A stretch of DNA of 64,000 nucleotides from NCBI RefSeq assembly GCF_963678635.1, contig NC_087069.1, positions 24,108,303 through 24,172,302 of the forward strand. The letters run 5' to 3'. The position numbers and the translations under genes are program-made. Source of the DNA: Symsagittifera roscoffensis (Eukaryota > Xenacoelomorpha > Acoela > Convolutidae). Positions 27,301 to 42,300 of the stretch are shown here, piece by piece. Within the stretch, counting starts at the first letter, position 1; the number at the start of each line of letters is the position of its first letter. The notes beneath the pieces are model-generated. The model was given only the letters and a program-made list of their open reading frames with translations. It searched no databases and had not been told where the DNA came from.

Positions 27301-30300
27301 TGGAAACTTTTGACCAAAAAATTGCCGCTTTTTTCGGCGAACGCTCCCCCTCAAATTAAGTATATATTGGCGCCGGCATAAAATTTTGGGTATAAAATTT
27401 TGGGGTCCGTCAGCCGAAAATGGATATCTCAAAATAGTTCAAAGGGGACCCTTTGGTTCGGCAAGGTGTCGAATCCGCCCCTGAGTTCAAAAATCAACTA
27501 TCGATTGTACTCGAATGTCAAACTAATTCTCCAATACGGTTTGCTTGTGTATGGGGAACCGTTTTTTTTCTGTTGAACTAAATTTACTTGTTACAGCTCA
27601 AAATTGTGCCAATGATTTTTTCATGAGGAAGTATGATTAAGTAACGTTATATTTTTGATTAAAAAAGTGTTAACGGAACATGAATATTACGTATAGATTT
27701 GTTGAAATTCTGCTTCCATCCTTTGAACCATCGACTTCAACTTTTTTTTCTTAATTTCGATGTTCTTTTAGAAAAACTTACCACTTAAAACCAGAAATTC
27801 CAAAAATTGATTCCTTTTAAGTGCTAATCAACCGAAATCATGCTCACTAACTAAAAAGGTACAACATTGCTGAATATAATGAGCAAACAAAAAAAATTTG
27901 TAATATCAAAAAAAAACAATTTTCGTTAATTCTCAAGATAATTTTTACTTGAAAATGATTTGGTGCGATGCCTTTGTAGACCTAATTTCCCGCTCTTTAG
28001 AAAATGCCTGTAAATTATTCTGAAATTTCCTTGCCCTTTTCGGCACTGTTGTACTTCGGCGTTGTTGAACGCCCCCCTTCATTGTTAATGCCTGTAAATT
28101 ATTCTGAAATTTCCCTGCCCTTTTCGGCACTGTTGTACTTCGGCGTTGTTGAACGCCCCCCTTCATTCACTCATTGACATTGCTTGCTCGGCTCTTTTGT
28201 AGACCTAGCATAAATTATTAACCTAGCATAAATTTTTGTTTTTTGAACCCATCGGTAAAATACTATCAAAGCACCCTTTCAGGGTTGCGATTCTAGCCCA
28301 AAAAATGACTCTCCAAATCCTTCTTGTTATCCTTGTTTAAATTTTTGCTTAAAATTAACAATTTTGCATCAGCGAGATGATAATTAGCAATCAGGTGTTC
28401 ATGAACAGAAAGAAGTAGTTTTTTCTTATTCAAAAAACTAAATTTTCGATTTCATAAATACCTGATTGCTAATGATCAACTCACTGGTGCGGAAGTGTAA
28501 ACTTGAAGTGAAAATTAACCACACAGTAAGTTTATAGAACTTCAATCAGCTTCCAAAAATTCTGCTAATTTGAATGAAATCAAAATTGAACTTTTCACTA
28601 AAAAATATTCTATAGATTATTCTTATTACTAAGTATATAGGATTAGAAATATGACAGGAAAGTTTTTTTCAAAAAAAAATTAAATTTTTGCTTTCTTAAA
28701 TGTTCGTAAATTTGTATGTTCTAACCGCGCTACTTCATTCGGGGCAGTACAACGGTGCCGAAGTACAACAGTGCCGAAAATGAAAACTTTGTTCAACAAG
28801 GCCGAAAAAAGGAACAAATTTCAACATATTAAGTGCGGCAATCAAAAATTAAACGGCGAACGTTTACAATCTTAAGTGATACTTAAAGATTTTGAGAGAC
28901 CAAACTTGCAATAATTTGGCGCCAAAATAATTGTTTAATTTGCAGTTGCAGACATTTTGGCGGCGAAATTGGAGTGATTTTCTTTGATAATTAGCGCTAG
29001 TAATTTCCCGCTCTTTAGAAAATGCCTGTAAATTATTCTGAAATTTCCCTGCCCTTTTCGGCACTGTTGTACTTCGGCGTTGTTGAACGCCCCCCTTCAT
29101 TCACTCATTGACATTGCTTGCTCGGCTCTTTTGTAGATTAATTTGGTATTCGTATAAAGAAAAGTACAAATTTTTTTATCTTTTTATATTATTCAAGTTT
29201 GTCATCAATATGTGTTCGGGTAGTCTCAGTAGGCGCGTTTTGACCCTTCATTCTTTCCGCTCCATTTTGGTAATATGTACAGCTCCTAAATTGAGTTTCC
29301 TAAATTAATATTCAAATTTTACTTTGGTAAATGTGCTTATACGATTTAAGAGAAATAAATTGTTTCTTTCTTTTTTAGAAAACTAGTGTTAATTCAGGAC
29401 AAGAGGTTGCTGAAAATGTGGCTGCAAGGTTCCAAGGCCTTCTCTCTTCCTATTAGATTTCTGTCTGTTTGAAAATTCTCTTCGATATCCAATGACGGTA
29501 TCGACTTTACACACAATTAGGCTAAAGAGTAGGGTACTCATCGTGTTACCTTGTGCTCTGGGCCCTCCAGTTGCCAAATAAGTCTTGTTGGTGCCCTTTT
29601 CGCCTGGGATTAGGACTGAGGCTACAGAGTATCCGTAGGTCAAATCAACTGGACACACCAATTTGTTCAAGTCCACACCCTCGCGAGCAGAGGGATCATA
29701 GCCAGTGTATTTTTTCAGCGCCTTTGCGTCACATAGGTAGAATAACCGCCTTAAAACATACCGGGATCAAACTAACATCCATCTCCCAAAAGCGGTTGGG
29801 TGGCAAATATAAACTTCGCACAAAACGTAGCACTTTAATGTATCACTTGCGTTGACAGAGGTCACAACCAAAAAAGAGTCTGATCGTATAACTACGCTCG
29901 CTAACTCGCTTGTGTAAAAACTCACGAAGTTGCATTTCGCGAGCTCAGTAACTGCATTAATAAACAAAATAAAATAATTGTGAGTGCTCATTTGGAAGCT
30001 CCTTGACTTAATTATGTTTAAATTTCACAGCTGATTTACGAATTTAAATAAATTGAAGTTAACATCCCCCTACCCAGTTAGACCAACTTAATATCTTCCA
30101 GCCCAGAATTTAAATCAGAGAAATTTTTGCTGAGCGCTGCATGTAAAATGCTCGATTCTTATTGGCTGAAAATTGAAACTTTGAAACAAGTCAACATCGT
30201 TACATCCTCCACCCCAAACTGCTTGGGGGCGGGGGCAGGAGGAGGATGTTACCTTGGTCCAGAAAGTTATTTTAAAAGGTTCCTTATAGCCGTTCGATCT

Positions 30301-33300
30301 TATATTTATGTTTTGTGGATTTTAATTTCTCATTTTGAAATCTTTCGGTTCAATCTAAATTTAATTGCTCAATGATGTCAAAATGCTATATTTCATACGA
30401 AAACTACCAATGGCGCGAAATAAACAGCTGGAAGTTAACATTCGTATGTACTCTCAGCAGCTTCATAGACAAACACTCATAGACAGACAACCCACTAGAT
30501 TACTCGCTCGTCCACGAAGACCTTATCGTCACTTATTTCCACGCATACGTGAAAAGTAATTATCTGACATCAATGAACGGGGTTAAAAAGACGCGAAAAA
30601 TTTCTATCGAATCGCATGGTAAATTGAGCTCTATAATGAAACGGAAATTGAAAAAACAGGAAACCGACAGTTGGAAAAGGGTCGATAAACTCCAGAAAAC
30701 AAAAAATATACTAGACAATTTTGAGACTTTTTTTCAAAATTTTTGAATTACGAAGCAAAAAATTCATCTTTTACACTTATTCGCTTAAATTGACCCAATT
30801 TGACAAAACTGGATAGAAAAATTCTGCTGTGAAATATAGCATAAACGAACCCAAGCAAACAGAAAAAATATTGCCTGTTTTTTTTTTGAAACCATAGATG
30901 GCCTTAAACCATATGGAAAAACATAGATGCCCTTAAAGCTCTTCGAAACTTTAGAAAAATTTACGGTTTATATTTTCAAAATTAAAAAGTCTTGTTGGTG
31001 CCCAAGTCTTGTTGGTGCCCTTTTCGCCTGGGATTAGGACTGAGGCTACAGAGTATCCGTAGGTCAAATCAACTGGACACACCAATTTGTTCAAGTCCAC
31101 ACCCTCGCGAGCAGAGGGATCATAGCCAGTGTATTTTTTCAGCGCCTTTGCGTCACATAGGTAGAATAACCGCCTTAAAACATACCGGGATCAAACTAAC
31201 ATCCATCTCCCAAAAGCGGTTGGGTGGCAAATATAAACTTCGCACAAAACGTAGCACTTTAATGTATCACTTGCGTTGACAGAGGTCACAACCAAAAAAG
31301 AGTCTGATCGTATAACTACGCTCGCTAACTCGCTTGTGTAAAAACTCACGAAGTTGCATTTCGCGAGCTCAGTAACTGCATTAATAAACAAAATAAAATA
31401 ATTGTGAGTGCTCATTTGGAAGCTCCTTGACTTAATTATGTTTAAATTTCACAGCTGATTTACGAATTTAAATAAATTGAAGTTAACATCCCCCTACCCA
31501 GTTAGACCAACTTAATATCTTCCAGCCCAGAATTTAAATCAGAGAAATTTTTGCTGAGCGCTGCATGTAAAATGCTCGATTCTTATTGGCTGAAAATTGA
31601 AACTTTGAAACAAGTCAACATCGTTACATCCTCCACCCCAAACTGCTTGGGGGCGGGGGCAGGAGGAGGATGTTACCTTGGTCCAGAAAGTTATTTTAAA
31701 AGGTTCCTTATAGCCGTTCGATCTTATATTTATGTTTTGTGGATTTTAATTTCTCATTTTGAAATCTTTCGGTTCAATATAAATTTAATTGCTCAATGAT
31801 GTCAAAATGCTATATTTCATACAAAAACTACCAATGGCGCGAAATAAACAGCTGGAAGTTAACATTCGTATGTACTCTCAGCAGCTTCATAGACAAACAC
31901 TCATAGACAGACAACCCACTAGATTACTCGCTCGTCCACGAAGACCTTATCGTCACTTATTTCCACGCATACGTGAAAAGTAATTATCTGACATCAATGA
32001 ACGGGGTTAAAAAGACGCGAAAAATTTCTATCGAATCGCATGGTAAATTGAGCTCTATAATGAAACGGAAATTGAAAAAACAGGAAACCGACAGTTGGAA
32101 AAGGGTCGATAAACTCCAGAAAACAAAAAATATACTAGACAATTTTGAGACTTTTTTTCAAAATTTTTGAATTACGAAGCAAAAAATTCATCTTTTACAC
32201 TTATTCGCTTAAATTGACCCAATTTGACAAAACTGGATAGAAAAATTCTGCTGTGAAATATAGCATAAACGAACCCAAGCAAACAGAAAAAATATTGCCT
32301 GTTTTTTTTTTGAAACCATAGATGGCCTTAAACCATATGGAAAAACATAGATGCCCTTAAAGCTCTTCGAAACTTTAGAAAAATTTACGGTTTATATTTT
32401 CAAAATTAAAAAAAAAAACAATTTTAGACAGAGACAAAGCTGCGCTCTGCAAACACTAGCGAGAACACTACAAAAAGTAGCTCTATAAAGTGCGACACAA
32501 AAAACTCGAAATAGTAAAATTCGGCTACGTCTCGGATTCGAACCCACAACCTATTGAGACCTAGAGATTAAATGAATCTCGCGCACTAACCACTCAGCCA
32601 CGGACGCTTAACTGATTACAAACACTGGCCTTAAAAAGAGCACAGAATAGATGCTATGCAATTTTCAATGCTACAGTGAAATTTCCATCTAAGTCAACAC
32701 CTTTCAATGAAAACTTTTGTTCGCGAGTTAAGTTTACAAAAAACAGGTTCGTACTAACACACAAATGCTCGCAAGTGCAAAAACTGGATCAATAGGTTAA
32801 CATTCTATTTTGCTGAAAAATCTGAAAACTAAATTCCTTTTTTGAAACTAGAAAATGATCACGTTTTTTGTGACCTTTACACTTTCGCTGTTCGATAGTA
32901 AAGTTTGCCTTTCTTTAACGAAGGAAATGAACAAAGCTTGAGAATAAATCAGAAGACAAACAATTTAAACTTAATTTTGACCCTGAACAAATATTAGGAC
33001 TTTTCTTGAACCAAGAAAATCATCACGACCTAGAGTCTGAACTACGTTCATTTTTCATCGACTAATTAAGAGCTCACTTTCAAACTAGAAATCAATAACT
33101 TTATGCGTCAACTCATAAGTGATTTTTTTAAGTAAAGAGCGTAAAAAAAACCAAACCGTAAAAAAACCAAACCGCACAAAAAAAACCAAATTTGAGCCTG
33201 AAGAAATTTCAAAAACCTTTCCTATGAAAAAAAATGAAAAACACTTTAAAAACTGCAAAAAAAACTCTGCGTTATAATGCGAAAAGGTATAGTCCGTACT

Positions 33301-36300
33301 CGACAATATATCTCTACAGAAAACACAAGCTGCAGCTTCGCAAACACGAACGAGAATGCTTCAAATATTCAGGAGCTACAAAACGCACAAAAACTCAAAT
33401 TTTGCGTGTAAAAAAGCATGTAAATAATTAGAATGTTTTAAGCCAAATAGCACAACAGTTATGCATTTTAAAAATCTCGAAGTAATTCGAGTTGAAAATT
33501 TCTGAAGGTGGTTTTAATTAGTATACTGTTGCATGAAGCCAAGAGCTTTTTTTCAATTCAAAGCATAAATATATATCAACACCAGGAACTTTATCTCTAT
33601 GTCAAGTATTTATTTCCATCGCTGAACAGGCTTTCAACCAAATACACAAGAAAACAAGGATAGCCGGTTAGAATATTCCGACCTCTAAAAAATAAAACAA
33701 GTCTAAAAAATAAAAAAATTAAAACAAAGTTTTTCAAACTATTGTCGTTTTTTTTCGGCGTGGTTTGATAAAAGGAGCTGAACAAAAAACTGGAGATAAG
33801 GTATAATTGACAGCCGTACTTAATAAAGCCAATTGAAAAAAAAGTAGAAAAACAAAAAAAAACAATTTCCATTTAAGTTTTTTGCAGTTTTTGAATTTTG
33901 AAAACTTTGATTCCAAAAAAGCTCGATAATTCTCAACCTGAACTAAAGTTATACAAGTACAACTAAGTTTTTACGTTTTAAAACAAGCTATAGTAAGCTT
34001 TAAGTAATTAAAATAAGCCTTCTCGCTCGTTTTATTCGCTCGAAATAAAACGGAAAATCAAAAATTTCAAGCCGGTTTTTCTAGACACATTTTTTGAAAA
34101 TTTTAATGCAGTTCGAATCTTCAAATCACGAATGTAAAGGCTTTAATATGATATATCACTCAATCCAGTCCGTTCATTATATGTGGTACCTGATTCTGCG
34201 TGGACAACGGAAAGAAAAAAACTTTAAGTAATTAAAATAAGCCTTCTCGATCGTTTTATTCGCTCGAAATAAAACGGAAAATCAAAAATTTCAAGCCGGT
34301 TTTTCTAGACACATTTTTTGAAAATTTTAATGCAGTTCGAATCTTCAAATCACGAATGTAAAGGCTTTAATATGATATATCACTCAATCCAGTCCGTTCA
34401 TTATATGTGGTACCTGATTCTGCGTGGACAACAGAAAGAAAAAAACTAAAACAGACTCGATTACTAAGTCCGTTCCCATTTTCAATGTTCGGATCGAAAA
34501 TCCGCTCAATGTTAATCGGTGTTCAAAGGAAAAACGTACAGCACTGAATTGATAACGTTAGCTACAACTTTTCAAGTCCTTGACTGTGACTGAACGGAAA
34601 AGAGTTATGATGCCCACAGGAGAGATAAAATAGCAAAAACAAACAACCAATATATCAAAAACTCCGCTTCTGTAACTCAACTATACTCACAGGTCTTGGC
34701 TTTCCTGGAACGCTTCATAATTGTTCTCAAGTGCATCTTCTCTATGAAGAATCTGTACAAAGCCTCCCTGATTCTTGAACATGGGAGCTCCGAACAGCAA
34801 AGTCTTGTAGTCTTTCGTCATGTGTGAGGAAAATCCCATTTCGTTTCTGTTGGCCTGCGAGAGACCGGCATATTGACCACCTAAAATCAGTTTGTTAGAT
34901 TTGTCGTTGATATAATTTGGGATTATTATCATGAGCGAACAGTAGACAAAAATATAACCTATTAAAGGCATTTAAAAAAAGTTGAAGACAAAGCGAAAGT
35001 TAATTAAAACCAGAAAAAATGGGGGAGTGGCGGTGAAGAGGTTAAGTTTCCGCCTCTCAAGTCAAATGTCGGATGTTCGAGGTCCACCTTCATCGTTGCT
35101 TTAGGGTGAGGCAACATAAGCCAGTCAAGAAAAATAGCCAAAAAATTGCATGTATATCTTAACCAGGGGCAAAACAGTAATTCGCCTTGATGAGCTGACC
35201 AGCTCGTATGTTTTCCCATTCTCTTGTGGATAAATAGTCTTAATCTTAACCTTGAAAACAATTTATGGCTGGAAGCTCAAGAACCTTATGTTTGACACTT
35301 TTTGCTGAACAATCACCCAATTTGCGATATTTAGATCAATAGGTTTATAGATTTTTTTCTCACCAGAAAACATCTTTTTCTCCATTTGAACTATAGTCAT
35401 TTGTGACCACAGAGAGTTTTCGTTTTAGCAAATTAATTTGAATTGAACTTATACAGAAAGCAGTCAAACCACGAAAATCAACCTGCGGGAACAATTTTAT
35501 ATGAAACACAAAAATCACACAACCTATAAAAGTTTTCTTCAATATTTGACACTTAGCAATGATTTCTGATTGGTTAATACAACTTTCTGCCATTCGGTTG
35601 GAAGTATACGCTTGCCCGCAAGTTGTTTGTTCCGACCATTTGAAAAATGTAGAGAAACTTTGTTTTCCGGTTCGTTTTAGTTTCTGTTTTTTTTTCTTTT
35701 TCTTTTCCACGCAAATTCAAGTACCACAAATAATCATTGAAATGGGTCGAGTGATATACCAAATTAAAGCCCTTTCAGCCGTGCTTCGACAAACGTTTGA
35801 TAAATTTCAACAAAACTTTCTCAGTATCGAGAAAAACTGTTTTAAACTTTTTGATTTTCATTTCAATTTTGAGCGAATAAAGCGAGCAAGCTAATTATGC
35901 TTAATTTAAGCCTGAAAACTTAGTTTTAGGCAAATTAAATTAGCTTTTGAAGTTTTTAGCGCCGTTTTGGGCACCAAAAGCTTTTAAAAAATCAATAAAT
36001 TCAATTTTTGTTGTTCTTCTAGTGAGTTTTCTTTACAAAAATTTTTGTCCAATTTGCCTATATTACTATGAGTGTCGAGTATGCCTTAACTATAGTTTTA
36101 TGTCAGATCCTTTTATCACCCTTTTTTTGTATTTTTAACGACTATCGTCGGAACATTTGTGCTACTTGTAGAGTAACCGGCTATCGTTGTTTGCAAATGC
36201 AATTTTCTGACGACACCAAGAAAAGCTGATAAGCACTTGGACCCATCGAAATCTATTTGGTAAAGTTGATAAAACAAGGTTGTCCAAATCAGTAAAAGAA

Positions 36301-39300
36301 CCAAATCAAATGGCTGCTTTACTTACTTCCGCCGTAGGACGATCCCTGGAAACAAGCGTTGCTAATTTCGATATCGGAGTCCTCCATCGTAGCCAGTAAT
36401 TCCTGAAACAAAGCCAACAAATCGTTGAAGATTTGATCCAACTTCAAAAAAGCAAAAAACACAAAAGATAAAAGTAATACGATCTTCAAATATTACCAAG
36501 AGACCAAGTCTGCGCTAGAATAGAATCTTATATTGAGACCTAGTAACGCTATTTTTTTAAACTGTTTTGGTTTTTTTTATTGATGCGCTATTTTCATTTG
36601 AGTTTTATCGAGTTCCATGATCAACTAGTGACTTGAATAATAAACAAGAAATCAAAAATGTACTGCATTCAATAATTGCTAGAAGTCAAAAATTGGCACG
36701 ATTAAAAACCATTACAAAAACTTAATGAATCATAATTTAAAACAGACAATACAGAGGTAAAGCTGCAACTTCGCAAACAAAAGCAAAAAACGGCCAAAGA
36801 GATTTAAAAGGCAAAAAAACCGGAATTCATTGGAAGATTTTTAATCTTGGGCCAATTTCGCGTTTTGGCAGCTAAACCGACAAAAAAAGCGGACCAAACA
36901 GATTTCTAACAATGATTTGTTGGAGCGCGGAAAAATTATCCGTTTTCAAAAAATACAGTCCATGGCCGGAATCGAACCATTGTGTCTTTGTCATTTTTTT
37001 GTGCGTTACCTCTAGTTATATGCGCTAACTAACGCTTTATTAGTAGTGAATCTTAAAGCAGTCTATATTCAGACTAGATAACGCTTAAAGCTTCTAGTCG
37101 CAAGCGTAATTAATGGGGTTTAGGAAGTTAGAGGACGAGCAAATTAGACGATCAGAAAATCACGGAATTTAGACAATAACTTACGCGAAATTTGTTTACA
37201 GACTTAAATTATGGTTACGTAACATTATTTAGACAACTGCCTATTCAGACACTGTATTAACCAATCAGAATCGAGACAAAAGGAAGATATCAAACTCATT
37301 CCTTCCTTGTCTCGATTCTGATTGGTTAATAGTGTCTGAATACGCGGTTGTCTAAATACAGACCGCACTCCTTAGTTACCTTTTGGCTGAGTAAATACTG
37401 GTTGTCCGTAAATTCCGTTTCTTTATGTTCGTCTTATTTCTTATCGTCTAAGTACCTATGCCTCGTAATTAATGTCTTGTTTCGTGGAACAAATTAATTT
37501 GACTTATTACTAATTGAAAATTGAATGACAGAGCACATGTCATTGAACTGCCAAAGCAACCATAAATGTGTCACCAAGTGACCTTGTAGTATCGCAGTAC
37601 GCTCGGCCTGCGTAAAAACAAAAATAAAGAAACGTAGATAAAACACAGACATGAAGGCACACCTGAGTTTCAAACCACTTGCGATTATATATAAAGATCA
37701 TTGTTAGTTAGCAGACAGAAAACCTTGAAAAAATTTGAAAAAAATACCAAACTTGAGGAAAACATGTCGAGAGGTACAATTGCTAGCGCTAAATAATTGT
37801 TCAAAAAATTTTATTCGGCGCACCGAAAGAAAAAAAGTTATCTTGAAAAAACGAGCTTAAACGTTTTTAAACCCCTTTGGGGAAACACAAAAATATAAGA
37901 ATACAATTTTCTTTCTAACTACGCAGTATTAGGTGACTGAGCCTAAATCATTAAATCGAAATCACTACAACCAAATTTAAAAAAAAACAAAGCAAAATTT
38001 GATTACGCGCTGTGGCAACTAAGCAGACGAAAGATGGGTCGGCAATATTTTTAAAGGAAATTTTTATGACGGAATTAATTTCAATTAGCAAAAACCAGAA
38101 GGTCTTGGTCGGTCTCAAACTCTGTCTTCGTCATAACGGGTATAAACAATACCGCTTTGCCAAGTGTGCCAAAGATGACTTTAAAAAAATTCGATACCAT
38201 TCAATGATTCTTTTGGACAAGTTGTTTACCTGAAAAAGTGAAAGAAAATAAGTGAAACAAGAAGCAAACAGTATACATTTCGCTAAAAAAACTTACTATG
38301 TTTGAGTTTAAAACAAAAATCTTAAAGCTTTTTAAACGTCGACCAGGGTATCAAGTGCAAAAAATGCAACTTAACTTTTTCCGAACTTTGCATGCCGTTT
38401 CGACTTTTAGTCAGCAATTAAAAAAAATTCGATTAATCGGCCGAAATGTCTGAAAAATAGAGGCGAAGTTGCACTTCAGCAAGAAAAGGGCCAAAAGTAG
38501 CTCTAAAATGAAAAAAGGTAAAACTAATAATAATTTTGATGTGCCGTATTCCAACCCCGACCTGGAGATTAGAAGTCACATGTTGTAGCATCTGCGCCAT
38601 GGCCGCTTTAAAAAGTTGAACACTGGGAGCAGATGCGAAAGGTATTGCGTAAATTTCAAATGCGTAATGTGTCAAAATATCAAAAATTGAACAGTTATCA
38701 ATTCGATAGTTCTTTCTTATCAAAGTATGGAGAACACGCTTGTGCAAGGGAGATAACATCTCCGTTTGAAAATTATTTTTTTATATAACTGGCACAGTCG
38801 TTTTTGTGAAATCGAACCAGTGCCAAAAATTGGTCAAAAGTTTCTAAGTCTCAAGCAGGCTCCCTGTAAAATTTGGAAAAATTATCTGATGCAGGGGATA
38901 CCCTTACACCTTGCTCTTTCAATTAAAGCCTTAATCTCAGACTTCGCAACGTAATTTTGAGAAATAAGGAAATTTCAAAAAACGCACTTATTTTTTGTAA
39001 AAAGTTTTTTTTCTGCAAAGTCCAACAATATCAAGGCCAACGTAGCCGCTATGTAGAGAATATTCCTGAAAACATGTTCTCTCTATTGAACACTTAATAT
39101 CAGATTCGTCAGAGTATTTTTAAGAAAAATCGAAACTATCAAAAAAAAGTTCATTTCAAAACATGGCATTTTTCTATAGTCAACAATGCTTTTCTAATAA
39201 AATTACTTACTGAGCCGGGAAAATTCTCAAAATTCTCAGCACAAGTTCTTTCGATTAAACACATTTTATCAGATTTTTTCGGGTAGTTTTCGACCGAAGT

Positions 39301-42300
39301 CCGAAACACGGTTAAAATTTCAAAAAAAAAGACTTTTTCAGTGGCGAGGAGTTCGAATCCGAGGAGTTTGAATCCTCCCCCTAAAACGGCCTCTGTATAT
39401 AACCTTACAACGCTTTGATTTTCAGAATCTTCAATTCATGACTGGCTTTAACTAGATAAAATCAACCTATTTTCAAAACAAGATCAGGATTTTTTTCGCT
39501 GATAAACTTTTCAAATCCGCTTGTGAAAAAAACTCAACCTAGTTTTCGCGTCAATCGCTCTTTTGTTGTGGAGAGCTAATGGTACCTTCCGATTACGTAG
39601 CAGTATTTAGACGACCATGTATTCAGACTCGTCAGTATTTAGACATATACTGTATTAACCAATCAGAATCGAGACAAGGAAGAAATGAATATTTAATTAT
39701 TTTTTTTTTCGAAAATTTGCTTTCTCATCTCGATTCTGATTGGTTAATATGGTAATTGTCTGCTTACTGACGAGTAAGAATACGCAGTTGTCTAAATACA
39801 GACCGCACTCTGTAACTTCCCTAAGCCAAATCCCTTGAAAGAATTTGAAAAAAAAGCGGCGAATGACAAGTAGACGGCTCTAATCAAGACAGTGACATTA
39901 AAAAAGAGTTACATGAACAAAATGAAGGCATTTTGGCGGGTAATTGAACAAATTAGGCGGAAAACGAATAATTGTTTCGCAACTTGCTTGCCCCCAAATC
40001 GAACATAAAAAAGACTGACTGCTGTAACAAAGGGATTCTATATTCGTTTAATAATTTTCTTATATTTGGGTGCCTTGCTTCTCCTTTGTTTGCTTTACTG
40101 TCTCTCATAATTGCTTATTAAGTTCACGGTCTGGATCAGACCCATCTTCTTGTCATTCACCAAAAACGCCATAGAAAAAATTAGCGTTTCCTAGCTTTTT
40201 CCTGAACTAAGAAATCGTCCTAAATTAGTTTTAAAAAAAACTTCGCTTATTAACACTGAAAACAAGATGCTTACATAGTTAACAGTAACTGTAACTTATC
40301 TTACTTTTTTCCTCGTGCTGTAGCCGATACTAGACTTGAAGACATAGCCGACAGTGTCAAAAGACACACTCTCATTTGCAATGGGATTTTTGCTGTCACA
40401 GTTGGCATTAGTGGGGCTTCCGGAGAACAAGTGGTACTCTATCAGGTCACCCGGCATCGAAGGTACGGTTAAAAGGCTGGACCCGAACATCCCGTGAGCA
40501 TTGTATTTGTTAACCGGGTCAATGGTCAACAATGCGAAATTTCCCTTCTCTATCGCTCTACAATTAAAGGTTATTATTACTAAACATAGCCGATATGCAG
40601 CTCGAAAAATCTTAATAAACACAAAGAAAAAAAAATACTTTCGAGTTTCCAAGAAAAACTTATGCCCTTTAATCTTATATTTTATGATTGACACTCCGCT
40701 TATAAATTAAAAAATGAAAATCCAATTTCAAATTAGACCAGACTTGTCGTGACCGTTACACTTTCCGTGTTCGTTCGTGGAGTTTGCCTTCCTTTTATCA
40801 AAGGAATTGAACTGAAATAAGAAATCAAAAGTCAAACCGCGAAAAATTCAATGAAACTAAAAAACTGATGAAAATGATTAATATCCTATTCTTGCAGCTT
40901 GCGATAAACACATAGCAATACACGTTAGTGAAGAGAAAAAAAGAAATTTTGAACAATTGAGGCAAAAATTGCTTGAAAAAAGCAAAAATTTCACACATTT
41001 GTCTCAGAAATTAATCTAAAACAACAATAAAAAGCAAATTTAAGTGGATTTTACCTTCCTTTTGACAAACGAAAGGAACTGAACTTGAATAGAAACAAAA
41101 AATTCCAACTGCGAAAAATCACATCTGAGCGTAAGCAATTTTTACAAAACTGGCATAGCCAAAAGACATAATTTCCTGGTTTTTTCTGGATAAAATATTT
41201 CCTGGATAAAATATTTCCTGGATAAAATATTTTCTGGTTTTTTTTGAAAAAATCAACTTTCAAACTTGGAGTAAGAAAACATAGATGGCCTTAAAATTCT
41301 TTTAGTTTCTAGAACAACTCATGACTGATATTTTCAAAATTGAAATTAATCAATTTTATACAGAGGCGAAGCTGCGCTCCGCAAACACTGATGAGAACAC
41401 GACAAAAAGTAGTTCTATAAAATGCAATACAAAAAAAAAGATAAATAAGCCTCGAAGTAGCAAAAATTCGGCTTCGTCTCGGATTCGAACTCACGACCTA
41501 CTGAGATCTAGAGATTATATGAATCTCACGCACTAACCACTCAGCCACGGACGCTTAACTGATTACAAACACTAGCCACAAATAAAGCACAGAACCGATT
41601 CTATGCAATTACTAATTCTTCAGTGAAATTTCCATGGAAGTGAACACCTTTCGATGAAAACTTCTATTTGCGAGTTAGGTTTTAAAAAAGCAGTTTCGTA
41701 TTAATACACTAACGCTCACAAGCTAGCAAGTAAAAAAACTAGATCAATAGGTAAACATTCTATTTCGCTCAAAAAAGATTCTACTTTGCTCCACTTTTAA
41801 AATTAGAAATTGATCACGTTTTTGAAACCTTTACACTTTCGCTGTTCGATAGTGAAATTTGCCTTTCTTTGACGAACGAAAGGAACTGAACTTGAAAAGA
41901 AAGCAGAACAAAAGAAGCTTTACAAGAGTTCTTTCTGAAGAAAAGTACGACTAAGGAATCAAACTTTTACGCCACTACGAACCTTGACTCAAACGTGCTT
42001 CATCGATCGATAATTAGCAATTTTGGCAATATCATACAAATTGATAACGTCCGACAAGATTCGCGAGCCGAATATTTTTATAGCTTGGTGCTTCGAATTT
42101 ATGACAATTCAAAAAAAATCGCATATATTGGAAATACTATTTGCATCTTTTGAGTGTAATCTGACAAAATCCAATTACAGGGTTGGTAATGTCAACTTAA
42201 GCAAAGTTATTCAATTTTTTTTAATTCGAAATTTGAAGAACCATAAAATTTTGTTCGTTAAAAATTTTTTAAATAAGAGAAAAATGTCACATCTCGGAAA

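Noticed and set aside
27945-29100. Repeated small ORF beginning MKGGVQQRRSTTVPKRA
   Set aside because: The repeated peptide comes from three copies of one DNA repeat unit within a foldback element; there is no evidence that it is translated.
29553-32170. Paired ORFs of 74 to 100 codons seen twice on both strands
   Set aside because: They are intron sequence doubled by the 1.42-kb duplication; the repetition is not conservation.
36327-40305. Search for an inserted von Willebrand A (I) domain in the integrin
   Set aside because: Exons 3, 4 and 5 join in phase with no room for it, and no DxSxS metal site is seen in the introns between.
41473-41558. Working tRNA-Ser/Leu gene
   Set aside because: The A and B boxes and anticodon arm are good, but the acceptor stem does not pair, and the same sequence recurs with a shared body, so it is a SINE head.
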